Assembly: GCA_965659715.1 (NCBI GenBank)
Contig: CBFHXE010000054.1
Coordinates: 1 to 17,121 of the forward strand
Direction: 5' to 3'
Origin: CABZJG01 sp965659715
GTDB taxonomy: Bacteria > Pseudomonadota > Alphaproteobacteria > Rhodobacterales > Rhodobacteraceae
Length of the DNA: 17,121 nt
In this document: one piece after another, positions 6,390-14,170 of the stretch
Position numbering within the stretch: the first letter of the stretch is position 1
Layout of the letters: each line of letters begins with the position of its first letter
Notes under the pieces: model-generated
Seen by the model: the letters and a program-made list of their open reading frames with translations, nothing else
Told to the model about the DNA's origin: nothing
Databases searched by the model: none
Position numbers and translations under genes: made by a program

Positions 6390-7427
6390 ATGGCAGAGTT
6401 TTTAACAACACCGGCTGGAATAGCCCTAATCATCGTGGCCCAGGGCCTGTTGATGGCGATTTTCCTGCTGCTTTCAGCCTATTTCCTGATCTACGCAGAT
6501 CGAAAGGTCTGGGCAGCAGTGCAAATGCGGCGCGGGCCAAATGTCGTCGGCGCCTGGGGTATTTTGCAAAGTGGCGCAGATATGCTCAAACTGGTTTTCA
6601 AGGAAATTATCGTTCCTGCCGGGTCCGACAAAGCGGTATTTTTCCTTGCGCCATTGGCCTCTTTCTTTTTAGCAATCGCCGCTTGGGCTGTGGTTCCGCT
6701 CAACGAAGGCTGGGCACTGTCGAATATCAATGTGGCTATTTTATACGTTTTTGCGGTCTCTTCACTTGAAGTTTACGGCGTTATCATGGGGGGATGGGCG
6801 TCGAACTCAAAGTACCCGTTCTTGGGCTCGCTGCGCTCGGCGGCACAGATGATCTCATACGAAGTATCGATTGGTCTAATTATCATTGGTGTAATCCTGT
6901 CGACTGGATCAATGAACTTTGGCGACATTGTGCGCGCTCAAGATGGCGATTACGGGATCTTTAGCTGGTATTGGTTGCCGCATTTCCCGATGGTGTTTTT
7001 GTTCTTTATTTCGGCATTGGCCGAAACCAACCGGCCTCCGTTTGACTTGCCAGAAGCTGAGTCTGAATTGGTTGCCGGATTTCAGGTTGAATACAGCTCA
7101 ACCCCGTTTTTGCTCTTTATGGCGGGCGAATTGATTGCCGTGTGGTTGATGTGCGCCTTGACGGCATTGCTTTTTTTCGGCGGTTGGCTTTCCCCAATTC
7201 CGGGTTTGCCCGATGGTCCGGTGTGGATGATTGGCAAGATGGCATTTTTCTTCTTTATCTTTGCCATGGTCAAAGCAATCACCCCGCGCTATCGCTATGA
7301 TCAGCTTATGCGCTTGGGCTGGAAAGTGTTTTTGCCAATGTCCTTGGCATGGGTAGTAATCGTTGCCTTTTTAGCAAAATTCGAAGCCTTTGGCGGGGCC
7401 TATGCCCGCTGGGCAATAGGAGGATAA
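6390..7427 (+). CDS. nuoH: NADH-quinone oxidoreductase subunit H (ND1)
   Basis: NuoH is the membrane subunit that joins the two arms of complex I and forms the entry and base of the quinone chamber. The 345-residue protein has about eight hydrophobic helices and the family loops ADRKVWAAVQMRRGPNVVG (36-54), WASNSKYPFLGSLRSAAQM (136-154) with Glu158 in the following ISYEVS, and ETNRPPFDLPEAESELVAGF (212-231), rich in the conserved acidic residues that line the channel. The length is typical. The ATG at 6390 has a GAGGA site (6382-6386) very close to it that overlaps the stop of the lipoprotein gene, suggesting coupling. It ends one base before nuoI. Confidence 0.97.
   Translation: MAEFLTTPAGIALIIVAQGLLMAIFLLLSAYFLIYADRKVWAAVQMRRGPNVVGAWGILQSGADMLKLVFKEIIVPAGSDKAVFFLAPLASFFLAIAAWAVVPLNEGWALSNINVAILYVFAVSSLEVYGVIMGGWASNSKYPFLGSLRSAAQMISYEVSIGLIIIGVILSTGSMNFGDIVRAQDGDYGIFSWYWLPHFPMVFLFFISALAETNRPPFDLPEAESELVAGFQVEYSSTPFLLFMAGELIAVWLMCALTALLFFGGWLSPIPGLPDGPVWMIGKMAFFFFIFAMVKAITPRYRYDQLMRLGWKVFLPMSLAWVVIVAFLAKFEAFGGAYARWAIGG
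7418..7423 (+). promoter_or_regulatory. Shine-Dalgarno site for nuoI
   Basis: A full AGGAGG lies inside the last codons of nuoH, 5 bases before the nuoI ATG at 7429. It fixes the nuoI start and suggests strong initiation. Confidence 0.65.
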
Positions 7428-7428
7428 G

Positions 7429-7923
7429 ATGAGCCAGATTGATTATACGCGCGCGGCCAAATATTTTCTGCTGGCAGACTTTGTCAAAGGGTTTGCTTTG
7501 GGAATGAAATATTTCTTTGCCCCCAAAGCCACAGTGAACTACCCGCATGAAAAAGGCCCGCTGAGCCCCCGATTTCGCGGTGAACATGCGCTGCGGCGCT
7601 ATCCAAACGGCGAAGAACGCTGCATTGCGTGCAAACTGTGTGAAGCGGTTTGCCCGGCGCAAGCGATTACCATTGACGCGGAGCCGCGCGATGACGGCAG
7701 CCGCCGCACAACCCGCTATGACATCGACATGACAAAATGTATCTATTGCGGCTTTTGTCAAGAAGCCTGTCCGGTAGATGCCATTGTTGAAGGCCCAAAC
7801 TTTGAGTTTTCCACCGAAACCCGTGAAGAGCTGTTTTATAGCAAAGAAAAGCTTTTGGAAAACGGCGACCGCTGGGAATCCGAAATTGCCCGCAATCTTG
7901 AAATGGATGCGCCCTACCGATGA
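7429..7923 (+). CDS. nuoI: NADH-quinone oxidoreductase subunit I (TYKY, 2x 4Fe-4S)
   Basis: This 164-residue peripheral subunit carries clusters N6a and N6b, which relay electrons to N2 next to the quinone site. Two ferredoxin motifs are visible: CIACKLCEAVCP (Cys65, Cys68, Cys71, Cys75) and CIYCGFCQEACP (Cys104, Cys107, Cys110, Cys114). The N-terminus has the amphipathic helix that lies along the membrane (ADFVKGFALGMKYFFAPK). Length and motif spacing match the alphaproteobacterial and mitochondrial form. The start is fixed by AGGAGG 5 bases upstream. The TGA stop (7921-7923) overlaps the ATG of a 46-codon ORF. Confidence 0.97.
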   Translation: MSQIDYTRAAKYFLLADFVKGFALGMKYFFAPKATVNYPHEKGPLSPRFRGEHALRRYPNGEERCIACKLCEAVCPAQAITIDAEPRDDGSRRTTRYDIDMTKCIYCGFCQEACPVDAIVEGPNFEFSTETREELFYSKEKLLENGDRWESEIARNLEMDAPYR

Positions 7924-8060
7924 TAGATATTTCCCGCCCCGATGGTAAAAGCCGGCTCAATGCAAAAGGCTTTGGACGTTCGCAAGACCCCGCTAGAACC
8001 GCTTGGTCTTTTGCGGGATCGTTGCTGGTGAGCGGAAACAAAGAGGATAATCAATCATGA
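7920..8060 (+). CDS. Small 46-residue protein gene coupled to nuoI and nuoJ
   Basis: An ATG at 7920 overlaps the nuoI stop as ATGA, and the reading frame runs exactly to a TGA at 8058-8060 that overlaps the nuoJ start, again as ATGA. Together with the two flanking genes it therefore leaves no free base in the nuoI-nuoJ spacer. This double 4-base overlap is typical of translationally coupled operon genes and is the main evidence that it is real. The product begins MIDISRPDGKSRLNAKGFGR, continues with a Trp-containing hydrophobic patch (TAWSFAGSLLVSG) and ends KEDNQS. It is basic in its first half and has no signal peptide, full membrane helix or Cys. I do not recognise a family. The alternative is a non-coding spacer that happens to be open; a possible RNA hairpin lies at 7981-8015. 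Confidence 0.6.
   Translation: MIDISRPDGKSRLNAKGFGRSQDPARTAWSFAGSLLVSGNKEDNQS
7981..8015 (+). other. Potential RNA hairpin between nuoI and nuoJ
   Basis: CGCAA (7981-7985) plus GACC (7986-7989) can pair with GGTC (8005-8008) and TTGCG (8011-8015), leaving a TT bulge and a 15-base loop. It has nine Watson-Crick pairs. No T-run follows directly, so it is not an obvious terminator. It lies inside the 46-codon ORF. Confidence 0.3.
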
Positions 8061-8665
8061 GCGTTTTGAGCTTTACCTTCTATCTGTTTGCTATTTGCGT
8101 CCTTGTTGGCGGTCTCTTTACCGTTATCAGCCGCAATCCAGTTCACTCGGTGCTTTGGTTGATCCTGTCATTTCTATCGTCAGCAGGTCTCTTTGTGTTG
8201 CTGGGCGCAGAGTTTGTCGCGATGCTTCTGGTGATTGTCTATGTGGGCGCCGTTGCGGTGCTATTTTTGTTTGTTGTGATGATGTTGGATGTGGATTTTG
8301 CCCAACTCAAAGCGGAAATGGCGCGCTATCTGCCGCTTGGGCTTTTGATCGGTGTCGTTTTGCTGTTGCAACTGGGAATGGCGTTTGGAAACTGGACCGC
8401 ATCTGAGGGCGCCGAAGCCGCACGCGCGGCCATAGCGCCTGCGGATACCCACAATACCGCCGCTTTGGGGCTATTAATCTATGATCGCTACTTTTTGCTG
8501 TTTCAACTCGCTGGCCTGATCCTTTTGGTGGCGATGGTCGGTGCAATTGTGTTGACGCTTCGGCATCGCAAGCATGTCAAACGCCAAGATGTGCTGGCCC
8601 AGATGTATCGCGATCCGGCCACAGCAATGGAACTAAAAGACGTCAAACCGGGGCAGGGGCTCTAG
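8057..8665 (+). CDS. nuoJ: NADH-quinone oxidoreductase subunit J (ND6)
   Basis: This 202-residue membrane subunit with about five helices lies between NuoH and the antiporter-like subunits. Helix 3 carries the family segment YVGAVAVLFLFVVMMLDVD (62-80), the region of the conformational pi-bulge in solved complex I structures. The conserved N-terminal part SRNPVHSVLWLI is at 25-36. The C-terminus is a charged tail (from about 175: KRQDVLAQMYRDP) typical of rhodobacterial NuoJ. A GAGGA site (8043-8047) lies 9 bases before the ATG, and the start overlaps the stop of the 46-codon ORF as ATGA. A 37-base spacer with no ORF follows before nuoK. Confidence 0.96.
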   Translation: MSVLSFTFYLFAICVLVGGLFTVISRNPVHSVLWLILSFLSSAGLFVLLGAEFVAMLLVIVYVGAVAVLFLFVVMMLDVDFAQLKAEMARYLPLGLLIGVVLLLQLGMAFGNWTASEGAEAARAAIAPADTHNTAALGLLIYDRYFLLFQLAGLILLVAMVGAIVLTLRHRKHVKRQDVLAQMYRDPATAMELKDVKPGQGL

Positions 8666-8702
8666 GCCTGCACCGCATAGGACAAGAAAGACCGAGGGAA
8701 TT

Positions 8703-9008
8703 ATGATTGGTTTAGAACATTACCTGACAGTGGCGGCCACGCTTTTTGTCATTGGTATCTTTGGGATCTTCCTGAACCGGAAGAATGTCATCATCTTGTT
8801 GATGTCCATTGAGCTTATGCTGCTGGCTGTGAACATCAATCTGGTCGCCTTTTCCAGTTTTCTTGGTGATTTGGTCGGACAGGTTTTTACGCTTTTTGTG
8901 TTGACCGTGGCCGCAGCAGAGGCGGCCATTGGTCTCGCTATTCTGGTGAGCTTTTTCCGCAACCGCGGCACTATTGCGGTTGAAGACGTCAATGTGATGA
9001 AAGGGTAG
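8703..9008 (+). CDS. nuoK: NADH-quinone oxidoreductase subunit K (ND4L)
   Basis: This 101-residue subunit has three membrane helices and is part of the proton-translocation path next to NuoJ. The two conserved buried glutamates are present: Glu37 in SIELMLLAVN and Glu73 in VAAAEAAIGLAI. The length is exactly that of the family. The ATG at 8703 has GAGGGA (8694-8699) shortly upstream. It is followed after 5 bases by nuoL, whose ribosome binding site overlaps the end of nuoK. Confidence 0.97.
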   Translation: MIGLEHYLTVAATLFVIGIFGIFLNRKNVIILLMSIELMLLAVNINLVAFSSFLGDLVGQVFTLFVLTVAAAEAAIGLAILVSFFRNRGTIAVEDVNVMKG

Positions 9009-9013
9009 CAAAG

Positions 9014-11161
9014 ATGGAACAGATTATTCTCTTTGCTCCGCTCATCGGGGCGCTTATTGGCGGCTTTGGATGGCGGTTTATTGGCGAAACTGGTGCGCAA
9101 GTGGTGACCACAGGGCTGCTTTTTCTATCCTGTTTTTTAAGCTGGATTGTTTTTCTAACCTTGGAAGCCGGTACACAGCATATTGAAATTCTGCGGTGGA
9201 TCGAAAGCGGTGCGTTAAGCACCGACTGGTCAATCCGTTTGGACCGCATGACGGCCATTATGCTGATCGTGGTCACAACAGTGTCCGCGCTCGTGCATCT
9301 TTATAGCTTCGGCTACATGGATCATGATCCCCAGTGGAAAGACGGTGAAAGCTATAAGCCAAGGTTCTTTGCTTACCTTTCGTTTTTCACCTTCGCAATG
9401 TTGATGCTGGTCACCTCTGACAATCTCTTGCAGATGTTTTTTGGTTGGGAAGGCGTGGGCGTAGCCTCATACCTGCTGATCGGTTTCTATTATCGTAAGC
9501 CAAGCGCCAATGCGGCGGCAATTAAGGCATTTGTGGTTAACCGTGTGGGAGACTTTGGCTTCGCTCTTGGCATTTTTGGTCTTTTCTATCTGACTGATAG
9601 TATCAAACTGGATGATGTTTTTGCAGCTGCGCCAAAGTTGGCCGAAACTCAGATCCATTTCCTTTGGGCAAACTGGAATGCGGCCAACCTATTGGCATTT
9701 CTGCTATTTATTGGCGCTATGGGGAAATCAGCTCAGCTGTTTTTACACACATGGCTGCCCGATGCGATGGAAGGCCCGACACCGGTTTCGGCTTTGATCC
9801 ACGCGGCAACAATGGTGACCGCAGGCGTATTTTTGGTCTGCCGCATGTCACCGCTTATGGAATACGCACCGGCTGCGCTTGGTTTCGTGACAATCGTCGG
9901 TGCCTTTACCGCATTTTTTGCCGCCACTGTTGGGCTTGTTCAAAACGATATCAAACGGGTGATTGCCTATTCAACCTGCTCGCAGCTTGGCTATATGTTC
10001 GTGGCTGCAGGTGTTGGGGTTTACTCAGTTGCGATGTTCCATCTTTTCACTCACGCATTTTTCAAAGCCATGCTGTTTTTGGGCGCAGGATCGGTCATTC
10101 ATGCCATGCATCACGAGCAGGATATGCGGAACTATGGCGGGCTGCGCAAAAAGATCCCGTATACCTTTGCGGCTATGATGATCGGGACTTTGGCCATCAC
10201 CGGTGTTGGCATTCCACTAACCCATATCGGTTTTGCAGGCTTTTTGTCCAAAGACGCCGTGATTGAAAGCGCTTGGGCTGGTACGGCTGGCGGTGGTGCC
10301 TTCTGGCTTTTGGTGATCGCGGCGCTGTTTACATCGTTCTACAGCTGGCGGCTGATGTTCATGACATTTTATGGAACCCCGCGCGGTGATGCCCATACTC
10401 ATGATCATGCGCATGAAAGCCCAAAGGTGATGTTGATCCCGCTTGGTGTTTTGGCGCTTGGCGCTGTGTTTTCCGGCATGATCTGGTACGGAAGCTTTTT
10501 TGGCGATCATTCGCAGGTCAATAAGTTCTTTGGAATTCCGGATCATCATGTGGAAGCTGGCCATGATGATGGCCATGGTGACGATCACGCAAAATCATCC
10601 GAAGATCATGGCACGGCCCATGAGGATAAGGCACATGATACCGACGCCCACGCAGATGACGGACATCACGACACAGACCATGCGGCAGATGACGCCCATG
10701 CAGCAGCGCCGGAGGGTGCGATCTTTATGGGCCCAGGCAACCATGTCATGGACGAAGCGCACCATGCTCCCACTTGGGTTAAGGTCAGCCCCTTTGTGGC
10801 CATGCTGATTGGATTTATAACCGCCTTCTGGTTTTATATTTGGGATCCTAAAATGCCGGGGCGTTTGGCCGAGAACAATCGACCGCTCTATCTGTTTTTG
10901 CTGAACAAGTGGTACTTTGACGAGATATATGATGCGATCTTTATACGCCCTGCAAAAGCCTTGGGGCGGCTTTTATGGCGTCGGGGTGATGGCGGCGTCA
11001 TTGACGGCACAATCAACGGGATTGCAATGGGCATCGTGCCGTTTTTCACCCGCCTCGCAGGGCGGGCACAATCGGGTTATATCTTTACCTACGCCTTTGC
11101 GATGGTCATCGGCATTGTTGTGCTTGTCACCTGGATGAGCTTTATCGGAGGGGGACGCTGA
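9014..11161 (+). CDS. nuoL: NADH-quinone oxidoreductase subunit L (ND5) with His-rich loop
   Basis: NuoL is the distal antiporter-like proton-pumping subunit with a long lateral helix. At 715 residues it is longer than the E. coli protein (about 613), as in other alphaproteobacteria. Key residues are present: Glu146 in FFGWEGVGVASYLL, Lys238 in GKSAQLFLHTWLPDAMEGP, and Lys413 in GFLSKDAVIE. Much of the extra length is a hydrophilic segment at about 508-565 with 13 His and many Asp/Glu (repeats such as HDDGHGDDH and GHHDTDHAADD), after a shorter His cluster HTHDHAHE (461-468). A membrane segment and a conserved tail containing NKWYFDEIYD follow. AAAGGG (9000-9005) lies 8 bases before the ATG. 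The stop is one base from the nuoM start. Confidence 0.97.
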   Translation: MEQIILFAPLIGALIGGFGWRFIGETGAQVVTTGLLFLSCFLSWIVFLTLEAGTQHIEILRWIESGALSTDWSIRLDRMTAIMLIVVTTVSALVHLYSFGYMDHDPQWKDGESYKPRFFAYLSFFTFAMLMLVTSDNLLQMFFGWEGVGVASYLLIGFYYRKPSANAAAIKAFVVNRVGDFGFALGIFGLFYLTDSIKLDDVFAAAPKLAETQIHFLWANWNAANLLAFLLFIGAMGKSAQLFLHTWLPDAMEGPTPVSALIHAATMVTAGVFLVCRMSPLMEYAPAALGFVTIVGAFTAFFAATVGLVQNDIKRVIAYSTCSQLGYMFVAAGVGVYSVAMFHLFTHAFFKAMLFLGAGSVIHAMHHEQDMRNYGGLRKKIPYTFAAMMIGTLAITGVGIPLTHIGFAGFLSKDAVIESAWAGTAGGGAFWLLVIAALFTSFYSWRLMFMTFYGTPRGDAHTHDHAHESPKVMLIPLGVLALGAVFSGMIWYGSFFGDHSQVNKFFGIPDHHVEAGHDDGHGDDHAKSSEDHGTAHEDKAHDTDAHADDGHHDTDHAADDAHAAAPEGAIFMGPGNHVMDEAHHAPTWVKVSPFVAMLIGFITAFWFYIWDPKMPGRLAENNRPLYLFLLNKWYFDEIYDAIFIRPAKALGRLLWRRGDGGVIDGTINGIAMGIVPFFTRLAGRAQSGYIFTYAFAMVIGIVVLVTWMSFIGGGR

Positions 11162-11162
11162 T

Positions 11163-12710
11163 ATGGATAGTTTACTCCTGTCAATCGTTACATTTGCTCC
11201 TGCACTTGCCGCTGTAATATTGCTTATATTTGCCCGTGGTGAAGACGAAGCGGCCGCGCTTGTTGCAAAACGTTTTGCGCTTTTTGCCACCGGTGCAACC
11301 TTTTTGATTTCATTGCTGATCCTGGCCCAGTTTAACCCCGCTGATCCCGGTTTTCAGATGGTGGAAGAGGCCGAATGGCTGATTGGTTTGCAATATAAAA
11401 TGGGTGTGGACGGGATTAGCATTTTATTCGTCATGCTGACCACGTTCATGATGCCATTGGTAATTGCGGCCTCATGGGGCGTTAAAACCCGCGTAAAAGA
11501 ATACATGATCGCCTTCTTGCTGCTCGAAACGCTGATGCTCGGCGTCTTTATGGCTTTGGATCTGGTGCTGTTTTATCTGTTCTTCGAAGCTGGCCTTATC
11601 CCAATGTTTCTTATTATTGGTATCTGGGGCGGTTCTGACCGCGTCTATGCGTCGTTCAAGTTTTTCCTTTATACCTTCTTGGGATCGGTTTTGATGCTGA
11701 TTGCGATGATCGCAATGTTTGCCCAAGCTGGAACGACGGACATTCCAACTTTGATGATCCATCAATTTGATTTTGCTGATATGAACGTGCTGGGCATTCA
11801 TGTTGTGGGCGGAATGCAAACCCTGATGTTCCTGGCATTTTTTGCCAGCTTTGCGGTTAAAATGCCCATGTGGCCGGTGCACACTTGGCTGCCCGATGCG
11901 CATGTTCAGGCACCCACCGCCGGCTCTGTAGTGCTGGCTGCGATCCTGTTGAAAATGGGCGGATATGGATTTTTACGCTTTAGTTTGCCGATGTTTCCGG
12001 TGGGCTCTGAGGTGATGACGAATTTCGTTTTAGTGCTCTCAGCTATTGCCATTGTCTATACCTCTTTGGTGGCTTTGGTGCAGGAAGATATGAAAAAGCT
12101 CATCGCCTATTCCTCGGTTGCACACATGGGATATGTCACAATGGGCATTTTTGCGGCCAATCAGCAGGGCATTGATGGCGCTATTTTCCAAATGCTCAGC
12201 CACGGGTTTATCTCGGGGGCGCTGTTTTTATGTGTCGGTGTGATTTATGACCGTATGCACACGCGCGAAATTGATGCCTATGGTGGTCTGGTCAACCGGA
12301 TGCCCGCCTATGCAGCGATCTTTATGCTGTTCACCATGGCCAATGTGGGGCTGCCTGGCACCTCTGGCTTTGTTGGTGAGTTTTTAACGCTAGTGGGGAT
12401 TTTCAAGGTCAATACCTGGGTCGCCCTCTTTGCAACATCCGGCGTAATCTTATCTGCAGCCTATGCGCTTTGGCTATATCGCCGTGTTGTGATGGGCGAT
12501 CTGATAAAAGAAAGCTTGCGCAGCATCACGGATATGAGTTTCCGCGAGCGGGTTGTCTTTGCCCCGCTGGTGGTGATGACGATACTGCTTGGGGTTTACC
12601 CTGCTCTGGTTTTGGACCTCATCGGGCCTTCGGTAGAAGCGCTGGTCTCGAACTATCAAACCGCATTACTGGATGCCGGTCGCGGCACCCAGATTGCCGC
12701 CTCGCATTAA
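11163..12710 (+). CDS. nuoM: NADH-quinone oxidoreductase subunit M (ND4)
   Basis: This 515-residue antiporter-like proton pump of the membrane arm is about 14 helices long, normal for the family. Conserved charged residues along the channel are visible: Glu142 in LFFEAGLIPMFLIIGIWGG, Lys233 in AVKMPMWPVHTWLPDAH with His240, and Lys264 in ILLKMGGYGFLRF. The motif VQEDMKKLIAYSSVAHMG follows, typical of antiporter-like subunits. A GGAGG-type site inside the end of nuoL (11147-11151) lies about 11 bases before the ATG. A 17-base spacer precedes nuoN. Confidence 0.97.
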   Translation: MDSLLLSIVTFAPALAAVILLIFARGEDEAAALVAKRFALFATGATFLISLLILAQFNPADPGFQMVEEAEWLIGLQYKMGVDGISILFVMLTTFMMPLVIAASWGVKTRVKEYMIAFLLLETLMLGVFMALDLVLFYLFFEAGLIPMFLIIGIWGGSDRVYASFKFFLYTFLGSVLMLIAMIAMFAQAGTTDIPTLMIHQFDFADMNVLGIHVVGGMQTLMFLAFFASFAVKMPMWPVHTWLPDAHVQAPTAGSVVLAAILLKMGGYGFLRFSLPMFPVGSEVMTNFVLVLSAIAIVYTSLVALVQEDMKKLIAYSSVAHMGYVTMGIFAANQQGIDGAIFQMLSHGFISGALFLCVGVIYDRMHTREIDAYGGLVNRMPAYAAIFMLFTMANVGLPGTSGFVGEFLTLVGIFKVNTWVALFATSGVILSAAYALWLYRRVVMGDLIKESLRSITDMSFRERVVFAPLVVMTILLGVYPALVLDLIGPSVEALVSNYQTALLDAGRGTQIAASH

Positions 12711-12727
12711 TTAGGAGATGAAGGCAA

Positions 12728-14170
12728 ATGATCCAAGCTGATCTGAATATCATCCTGCCAGAGGTTATCCTTTCGCTTTATGCGATGCTGGCTCTGGTTG
12801 CTGCGGTTTATTCTGGAAAAGATAAACTTGCCCCCTTACTTGTCTGGTTAACGGCCGGATTATTCGCGCTCTTGGCGTTTTGGATTGCAGGATCAACCGG
12901 GCCGAGCCAATCCGCCTTTGGCGGCATGTTTGTCGATGACGGGTTTGCACGGTTTTCCAAAATTACTATCCTGATTTCTGCAGCGGTCGTCTTGGTCATG
13001 AGCCAAGAGTATATGCTGCGCCGTAACCTGCTACGTTTTGAATACCCATTGCTGATCGCGCTTGCCGTGGTCGGTATGATGATGATGGTATCGGCGGGTG
13101 ATTTAATGTCGCTTTACATGGGGCTAGAACTGCAGTCTCTGTCGCTTTATGTGATTGCTTCCTTGCGCCGTGACAGCGTGAAATCAACTGAAGCCGGGCT
13201 TAAGTACTTTGTGCTTGGGGCATTGTCTTCGGGCTTGCTGCTGTATGGCGCGTCGCTGTGCTACGGGTATTCCGGCACGACCCTGTTTTCCGGTATTATT
13301 GCTGCGGCCGGGGATCATCATGCGCCGCTAGGGCTATTGCTCGGCTTGGTTATGATCAGCGCAGGGCTGGCCTTTAAAGTGTCGGCTGTGCCGTTTCATA
13401 TGTGGACCCCTGATGTCTATGAGGGCGCGCCAACGCCGATCACCGCGTTCTTTGCAACCGCTCCGAAAGTTGCTGCTGTCGGGCTTTTCGCTCGGGTTAT
13501 GCACGATGCCTTTGGCGGCATCACAGCCGATTGGCAACAGATCATCGCGCTGCTGTCGTTGCTTTCGATGTTTCTGGGCTCTATCGCCGCGATTGGCCAA
13601 ACCAATATCAAGCGCCTGATGGCCTATTCATCCATTGCCCATATGGGCTATGCATTGATGGGGCTGGCGGCGGGTACAGCCTTTGGCATTCAAGCCTTGC
13701 TAATTTATATGGCTATTTATGTGACGATGAGCGTTGGAACCTTTGCCTTTATCTTGCTGATGGAAAAGGATGGCCAACCGGTGACAGATATTTCTGCGCT
13801 GCACATGTTGTCACGCGCGCATCCGGGGCGGGCCATTGCAATGTTGGTGTTGCTCTTTAGCCTTGCGGGTGTGCCGCCCATGGTTGGCTTTTTTGGCAAG
13901 CTATATGTTTTAAGAGCCGCTTATGACGCAGGCCTTGCATGGTTGGCGCTGGCCGGGGTTATTGCATCGGTTATCGGGGCATTTTATTATATTAGAATTG
14001 TCTTCTATATGTACTTTGGCGATGATCAGGATGATAATCTGGACCGCACAACTGCGCCGGTTTTGCAAACGGTGTTATTCGTCTCTGCCTTGATCATGGT
14101 GGTTGGCATTGCAAACTTGTTTGGCATCGAAGGGGCTGCAGAAGCCGCAGCCGCAACACTTGTCCGCTAG
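12728..14170 (+). CDS. nuoN: NADH-quinone oxidoreductase subunit N (ND2)
   Basis: This is the third antiporter-like proton-pumping subunit, 480 residues with about 14 helices. Glu134 lies in MGLELQSLSLYVI, Lys217 in GLAFKVSAVPFHMWTPDVY, and Lys247 in FFATAPKVAAVGLF; the family segment GQTNIKRLMAYSSIAHMG is also present. AGGAG (12713-12717) is 10 bases before the ATG and AAGG (12721-12724) is closer. This is the last subunit gene of the nuo operon. Its 3' end probably overlaps the start of birA by 11 bases, so the downstream genes are likely to be read on the same transcript. Confidence 0.97.
   Translation: MIQADLNIILPEVILSLYAMLALVAAVYSGKDKLAPLLVWLTAGLFALLAFWIAGSTGPSQSAFGGMFVDDGFARFSKITILISAAVVLVMSQEYMLRRNLLRFEYPLLIALAVVGMMMMVSAGDLMSLYMGLELQSLSLYVIASLRRDSVKSTEAGLKYFVLGALSSGLLLYGASLCYGYSGTTLFSGIIAAAGDHHAPLGLLLGLVMISAGLAFKVSAVPFHMWTPDVYEGAPTPITAFFATAPKVAAVGLFARVMHDAFGGITADWQQIIALLSLLSMFLGSIAAIGQTNIKRLMAYSSIAHMGYALMGLAAGTAFGIQALLIYMAIYVTMSVGTFAFILLMEKDGQPVTDISALHMLSRAHPGRAIAMLVLLFSLAGVPPMVGFFGKLYVLRAAYDAGLAWLALAGVIASVIGAFYYIRIVFYMYFGDDQDDNLDRTTAPVLQTVLFVSALIMVVGIANLFGIEGAAEAAAATLVR

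Noticed and set aside
6380..6769. 129-codon plus-strand frame overlapping the start of nuoH
   Set aside because: It lies in another frame of a clear nuoH, and the translation is Arg/Gly-rich without recognisable features.
8666..8702. 37-base spacer between nuoJ and nuoK as a regulatory site
   Set aside because: Apart from the GAGGGA ribosome binding site I see no ORF, stem or repeat in it.
9664..10266. 200-codon plus-strand frame inside nuoL
   Set aside because: Cys/Arg-rich translation in the +1 frame of a conserved membrane subunit; no ribosome binding site or family match.
10558..10575. Inverted repeat TGGCCAT-GATG-ATGGCCA in nuoL
   Set aside because: It arises within the His/Asp-rich GAT/CAT/GGC codons, is short, and has no T-run or regulatory context; probably a by-product of the low-complexity coding sequence.
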